From Fusobacterium naviforme (lineage in GTDB: Bacteria; Bacillota; Clostridia; Lachnospirales; Lachnospiraceae): DNA of 64,000 nucleotides. The stretch lies in the NCBI GenBank assembly GCA_003014445.1, contig PYGH01000005.1:1-64000 (forward strand). Direction: 5' to 3'. A model generated the notes under the pieces. The model saw only the letters and a program-made list of their open reading frames with translations, was not told the DNA's origin and ran no database searches. This document shows, in pieces, positions 54,930 to 63,536 of this stretch (positions are counted from its first letter, which is position 1; each line of letters opens with the position of its first letter). The position numbers and the translations under genes are program-made.

Positions 54930-57136
54930 AGGTATTTTTCTATCCCTTCGATGTGATAGGGCTCTCCGATTTGTTCCTTGTCGAGATCCCGCAGTGAGAA
55001 GTTCGATTTTCTGAGCGTCAGATTCGGATTGTAGTAGGGATCCCCGCTCCTTAAAATATCCGGCCAGCGCTTCATGAAGCAGGCGATCTCCCGGTTGAAG
55101 CGCTCCACCTTCTCCGGCGTGTCCTCCAGCCCCCGCGACTTCGACTCATAGTGATGCAGCAGCGCATAGGGATTGTAGACCACCAGCTTTCCGGCCGCCC
55201 TGAGCTTTAAGCACAGGTCAATATCATTGAACGCGACGGCGAGCTCCTCTGTGAAGCCGCCGACCGAGAGAAAGAGCTGTTTCTTTGTGAGCAGGCAGGC
55301 CGCCGTCACCGCAGAGTAGTCCTGCGCAGTCACTGCGCGGTGAAAATAGCTGTTCTGCAGCTCGTGAAGACCGATAAAGGTATGTCCCGCGATGCCGCCG
55401 AAGCCGATCACCACACCCGCGTGCTGCACTGTGTCGTCCTCATAGAGCAGCCGGCAGCCGACCGCGCCGACATCGGGACGCTGCGCGTAGCCCAGAAGCT
55501 CCCGCATGGTATCCGGATTGATGAGCTCCACATCGTTATTCATAAAGAGGAGATACTCTCCCCGCGCCGACTGCACGCCGAAGTTATTGATGGCAGAGAA
55601 ATTGAATGGGCCCTCCCAGCGCACCACTCTCACTGCGGGGAGCTCCCGCTGTATCCGCTCGTAGTAGTCCCAGGTCTTCTGCTCCGTGGAGTTATTTTCC
55701 ACCACGATGAACTCCAGATTTTTATAGCTTCCCCGCTCCAGCAGGGAGCGAATTGCCGTGTCAAGATCCTCCGTGTGGTCCTTATTGGGGATGATGACAG
55801 ACACCAGCGGCTCCTCGGAAAGCGCAAAAATCGTGTGGTAGATGCCATAATCCACACCCTTCCGGATCTCCGATATCTTAATCTCCGGCCACACCCTCTT
55901 GTAGTGCGCACGTATGGCGCGCGCACCCGCCTCGAAGGCATAGAGCTTGCTCTCCGGATTGGAGGCAGTCGAGTTCATGTGACAGCGCCAGTGATAGAGC
56001 ACCTCCGGAATGTGGACAATGCGCTCCGCCTGCTCTGTCACGCGGAGTATAAAATCATAGTCCTGCGCGCCGTCGTAGGCAGAATCGAAAATCCCGATTT
56101 TCTCCTGAAGGCTCTTCTTCACCACAAAGAGGTGGCAGATGTAGTTGACGCTCGTCAGCATATCCTGATTGAAGTCCGGCTTGAAGTTCGGGTCAAAGAG
56201 CGAGCCGCCGTCCATATCGAGCTTGTCCTCGTCGGAATAGAGGCAGTCGCAGCCCGGGTTCGCCTCAATTGCCCTTTTGCAGGCATAGAGCGCGTGCTCC
56301 GGCAGAACATCGTCGTGGTCACAGAGGACAATGAAATCTCCCTTCGCCATCTGAAGTGCGGCATTGGTATTGCCGGAGATGCCCCGGTTCTCCCCGAGCA
56401 GCTCATAGCGCACCCGCGCATCCCGCGACGCATAGTGCTGAAGCAGCGCCCCCTTGTCTCTTCCTCTCGGGCTGCCGTCCGCAATGCAGACCTCAAGCTT
56501 CGGGTAGCTCTGCCTGAGTATCGAGTCCAGCAGCTCCCTAAGATACTGATCCGGCGTCGCATAGACCGGAATGACAATGGAAAAGAGCGGGTCGCTCTCC
56601 CGCACCGCCTCTGCCCGCTGCCGCAGAAGCTCCGCCTCTGTGGGCCTTGTCTTCTCGTACCACTCCGCGTACTCATAGTCGCTGTCTATGCCCTCAAGCT
56701 TGTTCTTTGACTTCAGGATGAGCGCCCGGAGGCCGTGCTTCTGAAAATAGGAGAGAGCGACGCGCGCAGTCTCCATATTGCAGAGATCGCGCAGCTTCTC
56801 CATGCGCTTGTGCGCGACACTTGCCCGTTTCCCTATGAGCTCCTCGTTGTATTTGATGCGCGCCGTGCGCCCCTCACAGCGGATCACCAGCCAGTAGTTC
56901 CTGCCGCGCTCGTAGGGAAAACGGATGTCAAAGCCGAGATCACGGTCCACAACGCGCTTATAGTAGATCTGACTCACATCGTCGCGGCGGGTGGACACGA
57001 TCTTAAATTCAATGGGCTGACGGTTTCCGTCCAGCACTGTATAGAGCACCGCGGACTCCGGCCTTTTCCCCACAACCCAGCCGTTCAGAGTGATGTAGTT
57101 CTCCCGTATTCGCACAACATCTATCTTATACTTCAT
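54926..57136 (-). CDS. Two-domain glycosyltransferase family 2 protein
   Basis: A 736-residue protein with an N-terminal beta-rich domain (about 1-105), a helical linker and two GT-A domains. The first spans about 184-400, with DHDD at 273-276. The second spans about 444-690, with NND at 533-535. Such double enzymes often add two sugars or polymerise a repeat. The NFSAINNFGVQSARGEYLLF pattern before the second NND is typical of rhamnosyl- and related transferases. It overlaps the next gene by four bases. Confidence 0.9.
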   Translation of the reverse strand: MKYKIDVVRIRENYITLNGWVVGKRPESAVLYTVLDGNRQPIEFKIVSTRRDDVSQIYYKRVVDRDLGFDIRFPYERGRNYWLVIRCEGRTARIKYNEELIGKRASVAHKRMEKLRDLCNMETARVALSYFQKHGLRALILKSKNKLEGIDSDYEYAEWYEKTRPTEAELLRQRAEAVRESDPLFSIVIPVYATPDQYLRELLDSILRQSYPKLEVCIADGSPRGRDKGALLQHYASRDARVRYELLGENRGISGNTNAALQMAKGDFIVLCDHDDVLPEHALYACKRAIEANPGCDCLYSDEDKLDMDGGSLFDPNFKPDFNQDMLTSVNYICHLFVVKKSLQEKIGIFDSAYDGAQDYDFILRVTEQAERIVHIPEVLYHWRCHMNSTASNPESKLYAFEAGARAIRAHYKRVWPEIKISEIRKGVDYGIYHTIFALSEEPLVSVIIPNKDHTEDLDTAIRSLLERGSYKNLEFIVVENNSTEQKTWDYYERIQRELPAVRVVRWEGPFNFSAINNFGVQSARGEYLLFMNNDVELINPDTMRELLGYAQRPDVGAVGCRLLYEDDTVQHAGVVIGFGGIAGHTFIGLHELQNSYFHRAVTAQDYSAVTAACLLTKKQLFLSVGGFTEELAVAFNDIDLCLKLRAAGKLVVYNPYALLHHYESKSRGLEDTPEKVERFNREIACFMKRWPDILRSGDPYYNPNLTLRKSNFSLRDLDKEQIGEPYHIEGIEKYL

Positions 57137-57169
57137 ACCGCTTCCTTTTCCTGTTCATTCGCCACTCGT

Positions 57170-58102
57170 TCAGAAGTTCAGACGCTCCTCCTCCACAACC
57201 AGCGGACGCCGCATCACGCGCTGATTGATGGTCAGCACATACTCCCCCATCATGCCGATAAAGAAGATGATGACGGAGCCCAGAAAGAGCATGCCGATGA
57301 GCAGAGGTGCGAGACCTGCCTGAAAGCGATCCCAGTACATGAGCTTCATGACGAGGTAAATAATGGCGATCACTGTGCTGGTCACCATCGTGATCCCCCC
57401 CACAAAGGTCGCGAGCCGCAGGCCGAATTTCGTGTAGGAGGTGATGGAGAGCATCGCCGCATCGTAGAGCTTATAGAAATTATTGCTGGTCTTTCCCGCC
57501 CGGCGCTTCGGCTGATCGTAGGGAATCTCCTTCCGCCTGTAGCCGAGCTCCGCGACGATCCCGCGGAGAAATGGCGTGGGATCGTCGAGCTCCCGCAGCA
57601 CCTCAATAAAATGTCTGTCGTAGAGACCAAAGCCCGTGAAGTGCTCGATCTGATCCACCTCGGAGAGTCGCCGTATCCACTTGTAGTACTCGCTCCTCAG
57701 CCAGTACATGAGCGGATTTTCCTCGCTGTGCGTCTTGATGCCGATGGCGATTTTATAGCCCTCCTCCCACGCGGCGACATACTTTGCGATCATCTCCGGC
57801 GGGTCCTGAAAATCCGCCGCCATGAGCACAGTCGCATCCCCGTCGGACTGAAGCATCGCATAGTAGGGAGAGTTGAACTGTCCGAAATTCTTCGCGTTGA
57901 ATATCGCCTTGATCTTCGGATTCCCGGCGCAGAGCACACGTATCCTGTCTCTCGTTCCGTCCTGGGAGTCGTTGTCTATGAGCAGGAGCTCATAGTCGTA
58001 ATCCGGAAGCTGTTCATGAAACAGCTGCTCCACAGCCGCCGTGATCGGCCCGACATTTTCCTCCTCATTGTAACAGGGAATTACCACACTGATTTTCTTC
58101 AT
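57170..58102 (-). CDS. Polyprenyl-phosphate-sugar synthase-like GT2
   Basis: A 310-residue GT2 protein of the DPM1/GtrB/ArnC kind: VVIPCYNEEENVGPI, the catalytic DFQDPPEMI, GFGLYDRHFIEVL, then two C-terminal membrane helices (about 225-250 and 262-288). Relatives load a sugar onto polyprenyl phosphate so that a membrane transferase can use it outside the cell. The ATG at 58102 has AGAGGG upstream; the earlier in-frame TTG has no site. Confidence 0.88.
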   Translation of the reverse strand: MKKISVVIPCYNEEENVGPITAAVEQLFHEQLPDYDYELLLIDNDSQDGTRDRIRVLCAGNPKIKAIFNAKNFGQFNSPYYAMLQSDGDATVLMAADFQDPPEMIAKYVAAWEEGYKIAIGIKTHSEENPLMYWLRSEYYKWIRRLSEVDQIEHFTGFGLYDRHFIEVLRELDDPTPFLRGIVAELGYRRKEIPYDQPKRRAGKTSNNFYKLYDAAMLSITSYTKFGLRLATFVGGITMVTSTVIAIIYLVMKLMYWDRFQAGLAPLLIGMLFLGSVIIFFIGMMGEYVLTINQRVMRRPLVVEEERLNF

Positions 58103-58142
58103 CTGCCCTCTCTTCACCTTGGCATCACCTGACAAAGCCGCC

Positions 58143-59207
58143 TCACGGCTTCACCATCACCTTGACCAGATCCTCCGGCTTATTCCGCATCAGCTCCAGC
58201 CCGTCCGCAATGCGGTCGAAGCCCGAAAGCTCATGCGTCACCAGCTTCCCCGGCTGTATTCTCCCGTACTGCACCATCTTCATAAGTCGCTCAATCCGCG
58301 CCCTGCCGCCGCGGCAGAGCTCCAGCTTCACGGTCTTTCCCGCCATGCCTCTTCCGCCGGAGAACTTTGGAATTTCCATGGCACCCTCTCCCGGAAAATG
58401 CTTCAGGTTCACCACCCGGCCTATGCCGTAGCGCACCATATCAATCGCCTGCGGGAGCGCGCTGTCGTCGCCGCCGCAGATAATCACCGCATCTGCACCG
58501 ATGCCACCGGTTCGCCCGAGAACCTGCACGGCGATATCCCCCTCCCGGTAGCTCAGCACCTCATTTGCGCCGAATTCCTTTGCGAGCCGCACGCTCACCG
58601 CGCGCGTCCCGACCGCAAGAATTCTCGCCGCACCCATGAGCGCCGCCCCCTGCACCGCCATGAGGCCTATCGCTCCGATTCCAAGCACCACGACCGTATC
58701 TCCAACGCGTATCTCCGCGGACTCTGCGCCGGTGAAGCCGGTTGTCACCACGTCCACGCACATGAGCGCATCCTTCAGAGAGACCCCCTCCGGAATATGT
58801 GCGAGCGTCGTATCCGCATCCGCGATCGCAAAGCGCTCCGCAAAGACGCCCGGTATGCTCCTGCCCAGTGCATTTCCCGAGAAGGGCCTCCCGGCGTGAC
58901 GGTCATTGCCCTCCTGTATCGCCGTCTCGCGCCAGTCCGGCGTGATGGCCGGAACCGCCACGAGCTCTCCCGGCCGAAAATCCCGGACCCCGGACGCGAC
59001 CTCTACGACCCGCGCCACGCACTCGTGTCCCAGAATCAGATTCTCCGGCTTTCTGGAGCCAGTCCCGTACACGGTATTCACATCGGAGGTGCAGGGCGCC
59101 ATGGCAAGCGGTGTGAGTATGGCCCCGTAGGGCTCCTTAAGCTCCGGCTCCGGCGCATGCTCTGTGATCTCTGCGACGCCTCTTTTCTTCAGAATAAATG
59201 CTCTCAT
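58143..59207 (-). CDS. Zinc-dependent secondary alcohol dehydrogenase-like enzyme
   Basis: A 354-residue medium-chain dehydrogenase closely resembling NADP-dependent secondary-alcohol dehydrogenases of Thermoanaerobacter and Clostridium beijerinckii. Shared features are PLAMAPCTSDVNTVY (zinc Cys), ILGHECVARVVEV (His-Glu), PAITPDWRE, CVDVVTTGFTGAE (zinc Asp) and the Rossmann GIGAIGLMAVQGA. GTR replaces the GSR that contacts the NADP phosphate in those enzymes. These enzymes reduce methyl ketones to secondary alcohols. Inside a glycan operon the likely substrate is a keto or acetyl group on a sugar; that is inference. It is 12 bases after the methyltransferase gene. Confidence 0.88.
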   Translation of the reverse strand: MRAFILKKRGVAEITEHAPEPELKEPYGAILTPLAMAPCTSDVNTVYGTGSRKPENLILGHECVARVVEVASGVRDFRPGELVAVPAITPDWRETAIQEGNDRHAGRPFSGNALGRSIPGVFAERFAIADADTTLAHIPEGVSLKDALMCVDVVTTGFTGAESAEIRVGDTVVVLGIGAIGLMAVQGAALMGAARILAVGTRAVSVRLAKEFGANEVLSYREGDIAVQVLGRTGGIGADAVIICGGDDSALPQAIDMVRYGIGRVVNLKHFPGEGAMEIPKFSGGRGMAGKTVKLELCRGGRARIERLMKMVQYGRIQPGKLVTHELSGFDRIADGLELMRNKPEDLVKVMVKP

Positions 59208-59219
59208 ACTCTCACTTCC

Positions 59220-60353
59220 TTACAGCTTCTGCAGCCGGTCTGTCCTGAGCGTCCACAGCTCCGTCCCCTTCGGGAAGCGGGCGCGGATCATGCCGGCGAT
59301 CTCCTCCGTGTAACCCGGCGCGACAATCACAATCTTTTCCGTGGGGTGCTCTGCCGCGTAGTCGGGCGAAACAATCGGAATGTGTGATGCCGGAGCAATC
59401 CTCCCCTGCTTGAAGGGCGCGGAATCTATGATATAGCGCAGCCTTCCGCAGAGCCCGGTCGTTGCACAGAGCGTAAAGCCCTGATGAGAAGCGCCCCAGA
59501 CCGCAATGTGCTTCCCCTCCCTCTCCGTCTCAGTGATCAGAGAGAGTACTTCATCTGCGATCTCCCGCTTCTTCCGGATGAGTCCGGAGACATCGGCCCT
59601 CTTTTTCTTTCGCACAAAGACAGAGAGCGTATCCCGGTTGATTCTCTCTCTCTCCAGCACGTCGAAGCCGCAGCGGTTCATGAGCGCCTCCAGCGTCTCC
59701 ATGGTGAAGTAGGAGAGGTGATCCGGGATCAGCTCATAGAAGCTGCTCTGCTCCAGTATGTACTCAAAGCTCGGCACCGTCACCAGACCGCAGCCATCCT
59801 CCGTGAGATTCGCGGCAATTGCCCGGAGATATCCGGCAGGATCCGGCTGATGTTCCAGAAAGTTAAAGGAGGTAAAGGCATCGAAGGGCGCGTTTTCAAA
59901 GCGCTGCGTCTCCGATTCCGGATAGTCCTCCGCGACCCGGAGCCCCAGAGCCCTCGCCTTCTCCGCAAGCACATGGCTGTGCTCCATCCCGTAGGCCTCC
60001 ACAGGATAGTCCCGCAATATGCTGAGAAACTCTCCCTGTCCGCAGCCAGCCTCCAGTATTTTCTTTCCCGCAAGTGAAAAGAAGGGGATCCACTTGTCGT
60101 ACTGACTTCTCCTCAGTCTGTCCATGGTCGTGCTGTATCCCCCCGAGCGTATCACATCCCGGTAGTAGGGCACAGGCGCACTGGAGAGCTGAACGAGTCC
60201 GCAGCCGCGGCAGGCACAGAGACGCACCGTGATGCCGCGCTCCGTCCCGGCGTCCTCCGGCCCCGGCAGATGCTGCGCGGCAGCCGGCATATTCTCAATC
60301 ACGAGCAGGGGCTCCTCAAAGAGCAAAGCCCCGCAGGCTATACATCGCTTCAA
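59220..60353 (-). CDS. SAM-dependent sugar C-methyltransferase-like protein
   Basis: A 377-residue methyltransferase with three parts. The N-terminal zinc-binding region has CxxC pairs (C4/C7 and C48/C51). The central class I SAM domain has the motif ILEAGCGQGEFL at about 99-110. The C-terminal part has AVWGASHQGFTL and the DSAPFKQGRIAPASHIPIVS pattern. This architecture is that of NDP-sugar C-methyltransferases such as those for branched antibiotic sugars. The segment PDHLSYF corresponds to the catalytic EHLSYF region, with Asp for Glu. The methylated position and sugar are unknown; another acceptor remains possible. Confidence 0.85.
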   Translation of the reverse strand: MKRCIACGALLFEEPLLVIENMPAAAQHLPGPEDAGTERGITVRLCACRGCGLVQLSSAPVPYYRDVIRSGGYSTTMDRLRRSQYDKWIPFFSLAGKKILEAGCGQGEFLSILRDYPVEAYGMEHSHVLAEKARALGLRVAEDYPESETQRFENAPFDAFTSFNFLEHQPDPAGYLRAIAANLTEDGCGLVTVPSFEYILEQSSFYELIPDHLSYFTMETLEALMNRCGFDVLERERINRDTLSVFVRKKKRADVSGLIRKKREIADEVLSLITETEREGKHIAVWGASHQGFTLCATTGLCGRLRYIIDSAPFKQGRIAPASHIPIVSPDYAAEHPTEKIVIVAPGYTEEIAGMIRARFPKGTELWTLRTDRLQKL

Positions 60354-60413
60354 TTGCTGCTCCTTTCTGTCACAGAGAGCCTTCTCTTAAGCTTCCGCCA
60401 AAGCCCTTCCGGC

Positions 60414-61418
60414 TCAGCACCCGGCTTCCCCTCTCTGTACATTCAGCATGATGCCAATTCCCTCGGAGAAGCTGTGCCTCTCACACCACCCTGTCCGTCT
60501 GCGAAGCTTCTCCGTGTCCGGACAGAGATAGGGCGTTCCCTCCGGCCCTGCCGGGCGCTCCGCAAAGCGGCAGCGTCCCCGCCGCTCCTGTGGAAGCTGC
60601 ATGAAAATCTCCCGCACAAAGTCCTTAAGCTGCCGCGTATCCCGGCTCCCGATATTGTAGACAGCTTCTGCCTTCTCCTGCGCGCTGTCCTCCGCCCGCC
60701 CCGGGACACTGCCCCCTGCACTTCGCTCTGCGAGCAGGGCGACCGCCTCCGCGCAATCCTCCACATAGAGAAAGTTCCACTGCTGCGCACAGGGGCCGAG
60801 CGTAATCTCCCCGCCCTCCGCCGCGCGCACGCAGGCTGAAACGAGAGAGCTCTCATGATCTCCCGGCCCATAGACGGAGAAGATGCGCATATGTACATAG
60901 CGGATACCACATGCGGCAGCCAGCGCGGAGCCCTCGTTCAGCACGCGGAGCTTCGCCTTTCCATATTCCGATACGGGACGGCAGTGCGCTGCTTCGGTAA
61001 TTGCCCCTCCGCTGCAGCTGCCCTCCCGCACGCGCTCCAGTGTGACGCCGTACTCCGCCTGCGAGCCCGCAAAGAGAAAACAGCCGCAGGAGAACTCCGA
61101 GAGTGCGCGCAGCAGTGTCAGCGTCGCGCGCACATTCTCCGCCTGTATCTCCGGATTCATTCTGCCCTGTACTCCCACGCCCGACCATGCGAAATGCAGA
61201 CAGCAGTCAATCCTCTTTGGCATCCCCGGAAGGCCCGGAAGACGCGTGACCTCCTCCATCGCACAGTCAATGCAGGAGAGGCGCTCATGCTGCGGGAGCT
61301 GCGCCCTGTTTTTCGATCCGGGACGCACCAGTGCATACACGCGATGCCCGCGCCGCAGCAGGGCTCGCGTCACCGCCGCCCCGAGAAAGCTCGTGGCCCC
61401 CGTGATCAGGACGATCAC
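60414..61418 (-). CDS. NAD-dependent sugar epimerase/dehydratase
   Basis: A 334-residue extended short-chain dehydrogenase: LITGATSFLGAAVTRALLRR binds NAD(P), FAGSQAEYG holds the serine, and SEYGKAK carries the YxxxK catalytic pair. WNFLYVEDCAEAVALL is a typical later motif. It resembles NDP-4-keto-sugar reductases and epimerases, but its exact reaction cannot be assigned. The GTG start overlaps the stop of the ThDP-enzyme gene (GTGA), so the two are coupled. Confidence 0.88.
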   Translation of the reverse strand: MIVLITGATSFLGAAVTRALLRRGHRVYALVRPGSKNRAQLPQHERLSCIDCAMEEVTRLPGLPGMPKRIDCCLHFAWSGVGVQGRMNPEIQAENVRATLTLLRALSEFSCGCFLFAGSQAEYGVTLERVREGSCSGGAITEAAHCRPVSEYGKAKLRVLNEGSALAAACGIRYVHMRIFSVYGPGDHESSLVSACVRAAEGGEITLGPCAQQWNFLYVEDCAEAVALLAERSAGGSVPGRAEDSAQEKAEAVYNIGSRDTRQLKDFVREIFMQLPQERRGRCRFAERPAGPEGTPYLCPDTEKLRRRTGWCERHSFSEGIGIMLNVQRGEAGC

Positions 61419-63352
61419 GCCTGCATCCTCGGAACGATCATATTTGCATTCATCTCCTCCTCGGAGAGGAAGGGCGTCAGGTCCTCAAGCGGCGGGCTCA
61501 CCATCGTGCCGTCCGGGAGGCGCTTTCCGGAGGACTTCGGCTCAAAGTTCTGATCCGTATCCACAAAGGCCTCGCAGAGCACAGGCCCCTCCGCTGCAAG
61601 CGCCTTTTCCACCGCGCGCCGAAGCTCCGAGTTGTGGCGGGCCGCAACATAGGGCAGTCCCAGCGCCTCCGAAAGCCTGCCGAAATCCGGGAAGCTCAGG
61701 TCCCCGCTGTCGGAGCCTATGCCTACCAGCTTCTGGTCCCCGAAGAAATTCCGCTCCGTCTGACGTATGCTGTGATAGCCGTCGTTATTAATCAGAAAGA
61801 TCTTGATCGGCATCCCCGCGCCGACGATGGTCTGCAGCTCCTGAAGATTCATCATGATGCTGCCGTCACCGGTCACGAGGATGATATCCCTCTGATAGCA
61901 GGGGTCGTCGTGATTTGCCATATGCGCGCCGATCGCTGCCGGCAGATCATAGCCCATGGAGGCAATCGCGGAATTGGAAATGAAGCGCTGCCCCCGCTTG
62001 ATTCTGTAGGCATGTCCGCCGACCACACAGGCCGAGCCGTTTCCGACCACCGTGATGCTCTCCTCCGGCACGCGCTCGCTGATCTCCCTGATAAAAGCAT
62101 ATACATTGGCCGGATGCTCATCCGAGACCTTCAGATGCTTCTCCTGCACCACAGGATAATGCCGCACCCAGTAGCGGCAGGTCTCGAGCCAGCTCATACC
62201 GCGGAGACCACTGCCGCCCTTCCACAGCGGCTTCTCCTCCGTCTCCAGCAGACGGCGCAGCACGGCGAGCAGCTCCCGCGCATCGGCGTGCACCGGCATG
62301 GACACGTGCAGCGTCGGCTTCTTCAGCTCCTCCGCGTCAATATCATTCACAATGGTATATGCCCCTCTCGCCCAGCCGCGCCAGTTGAAGCCGACCTGAC
62401 GGACGCTCAGGCGGGAGCCCACAGAGAAGACGAGATCCGCGTTCTGCACCGCAAAATTCCCCGCCCGATCCCCGAAATTCCCCGGGCGTCCGGCGTAGAG
62501 CGGCCCGTCATCCGGATAGCAGTCCTCACTGTCCCAGCCGACCACCACAGGGATTCCGAGAAGCTCTGCCACCCTCAGAAAATCCTCATGCGCATCGGCG
62601 ATGCGGATGCCATTGCCCGCATTGAAGACCGGGCGCTCCGCCGCCCGTATTCTTTCTATAATGGCCCGCGCGCACTCCTCGGAGACCGGCTCCGGAAGCA
62701 GCGGCCGGTACTCTCCCCTGCCGCCTTCATCCTCCGGAAGCCTGTGCCCGGAGCCTCCCGCCCATCCGTCTCCGCCCGCGCAGTAATTCTCCGGATCAAA
62801 GCCGAAAAGCTCCTCCGTCTCGATATAAGCCCCCTGCACGTCCAGCGGAATATCCAGCCATACCGGTCCCGGGCGGCCGGACGATGCGAGGTAGAGCGCC
62901 TTCTCCATACAGTAGCGGATGCGCAGCGGATCTATGACCATCTCACAGTACTTCGTCATGGACTGCACCGCCGTGCAGATATCAAATTCCTGATCTCCCA
63001 TCGCGCGGATACGGACGCCGGAGGCGCGCGCCGTCCAGTCGTAGCGTATCTGTCCGGAGATCACAAGCATCGGAATGGAATCAAGCCAGCCCCCGACTAC
63101 GCCGGTCAGCGCATTGGTTCCGCCGGGGCCCGTGGTGACACAGACCACAGCCGGACGATGGTTGATTCTCGCATAGCACTCCGCGGCAATGGCGGAGGCC
63201 TGCTCGTGATGGTTATAAGTGATCTCCAGTCCGTCCTGATGCCCGAGCGCATTGTTTAAGTGCATGGCTCCGCCGCCCACCACGCTGAAGCCGTGTGTGA
63301 TGCCGCTCTCCACCAGCTTCATGGCAATATAATTGCTGAGCTTGATACGCAT
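61415..63352 (-). CDS. ThDP-dependent carboligase (acetolactate synthase-like)
   Basis: A 645-residue thiamine-diphosphate enzyme. NHHEQASAIAAECYARI carries the activating glutamate, CVTTGPGGTNALTGVVGGW is typical, and VTGDGSIMMNLQELQ ends in INNDGY, the GDG-NN diphosphate motif. It is longer than the usual 550-600 residues. A Gly-rich insert lies near 195-235 and an extra segment follows the ThDP domain. Its place at the head of a glycan operon argues against branched-chain amino acid synthesis. It rather suggests a sugar-modifying carboligase like YerE of yersiniose synthesis; this is inference. The ATG at 63352 has GGAGGAAAGG upstream. Confidence 0.88.
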   Translation of the reverse strand: MRIKLSNYIAMKLVESGITHGFSVVGGGAMHLNNALGHQDGLEITYNHHEQASAIAAECYARINHRPAVVCVTTGPGGTNALTGVVGGWLDSIPMLVISGQIRYDWTARASGVRIRAMGDQEFDICTAVQSMTKYCEMVIDPLRIRYCMEKALYLASSGRPGPVWLDIPLDVQGAYIETEELFGFDPENYCAGGDGWAGGSGHRLPEDEGGRGEYRPLLPEPVSEECARAIIERIRAAERPVFNAGNGIRIADAHEDFLRVAELLGIPVVVGWDSEDCYPDDGPLYAGRPGNFGDRAGNFAVQNADLVFSVGSRLSVRQVGFNWRGWARGAYTIVNDIDAEELKKPTLHVSMPVHADARELLAVLRRLLETEEKPLWKGGSGLRGMSWLETCRYWVRHYPVVQEKHLKVSDEHPANVYAFIREISERVPEESITVVGNGSACVVGGHAYRIKRGQRFISNSAIASMGYDLPAAIGAHMANHDDPCYQRDIILVTGDGSIMMNLQELQTIVGAGMPIKIFLINNDGYHSIRQTERNFFGDQKLVGIGSDSGDLSFPDFGRLSEALGLPYVAARHNSELRRAVEKALAAEGPVLCEAFVDTDQNFEPKSSGKRLPDGTMVSPPLEDLTPFLSEEEMNANMIVPRMQA

Positions 63353-63403
63353 CCTTTCCTCCCTCTCTGCCTGCATTCAATCGCTGCTTCCCTGTACGGG
63401 TAA

Positions 63404-63432
63404 AGTATAGCCCATACTCCCTCATCCCGCAA
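63404..63432 (-). promoter_or_regulatory. Promoter of the glycan operon
   Basis: On the minus strand there is TTGCGG (63427-63432), a 17-base spacer and TATACT (63404-63409), about 50 bases before the first start codon. Gaps between the nine genes are at most 73 bases, so one transcript of about 12.8 kb is expected. Confidence 0.65.
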
Positions 63433-63496
63433 TCATGTTCAATATCTTACGATGTTCTTACACTCCTCGTAACCCTCTTTTCAGCGCGAATAAACT

Positions 63497-63505
63497 TGCT
63501 ATAAT
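63497..63505 (+). promoter_or_regulatory. Promoter of the small cell-wall-binding protein gene
   Basis: TGCTATAAT is an extended -10 at 63497-63505, about 30 bases before the start codon. The -35 is weak (C/T-rich). It is divergent from the glycan-operon promoter, with about 65 bases between the two core elements. Confidence 0.65.
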
Positions 63506-63536
63506 GAGCGTAGATCAAAGAAAGGAGGGGCTGACC

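Noticed and set aside
61634-63259. Long open frame of 541 codons on the plus strand, opposite the ThDP enzyme
   Set aside because: It lies entirely antisense to a gene with clear catalytic motifs. The sequence is Arg/His-rich low-grade protein typical of antisense frames in GC-rich DNA, with no ribosome-binding site or family motif.
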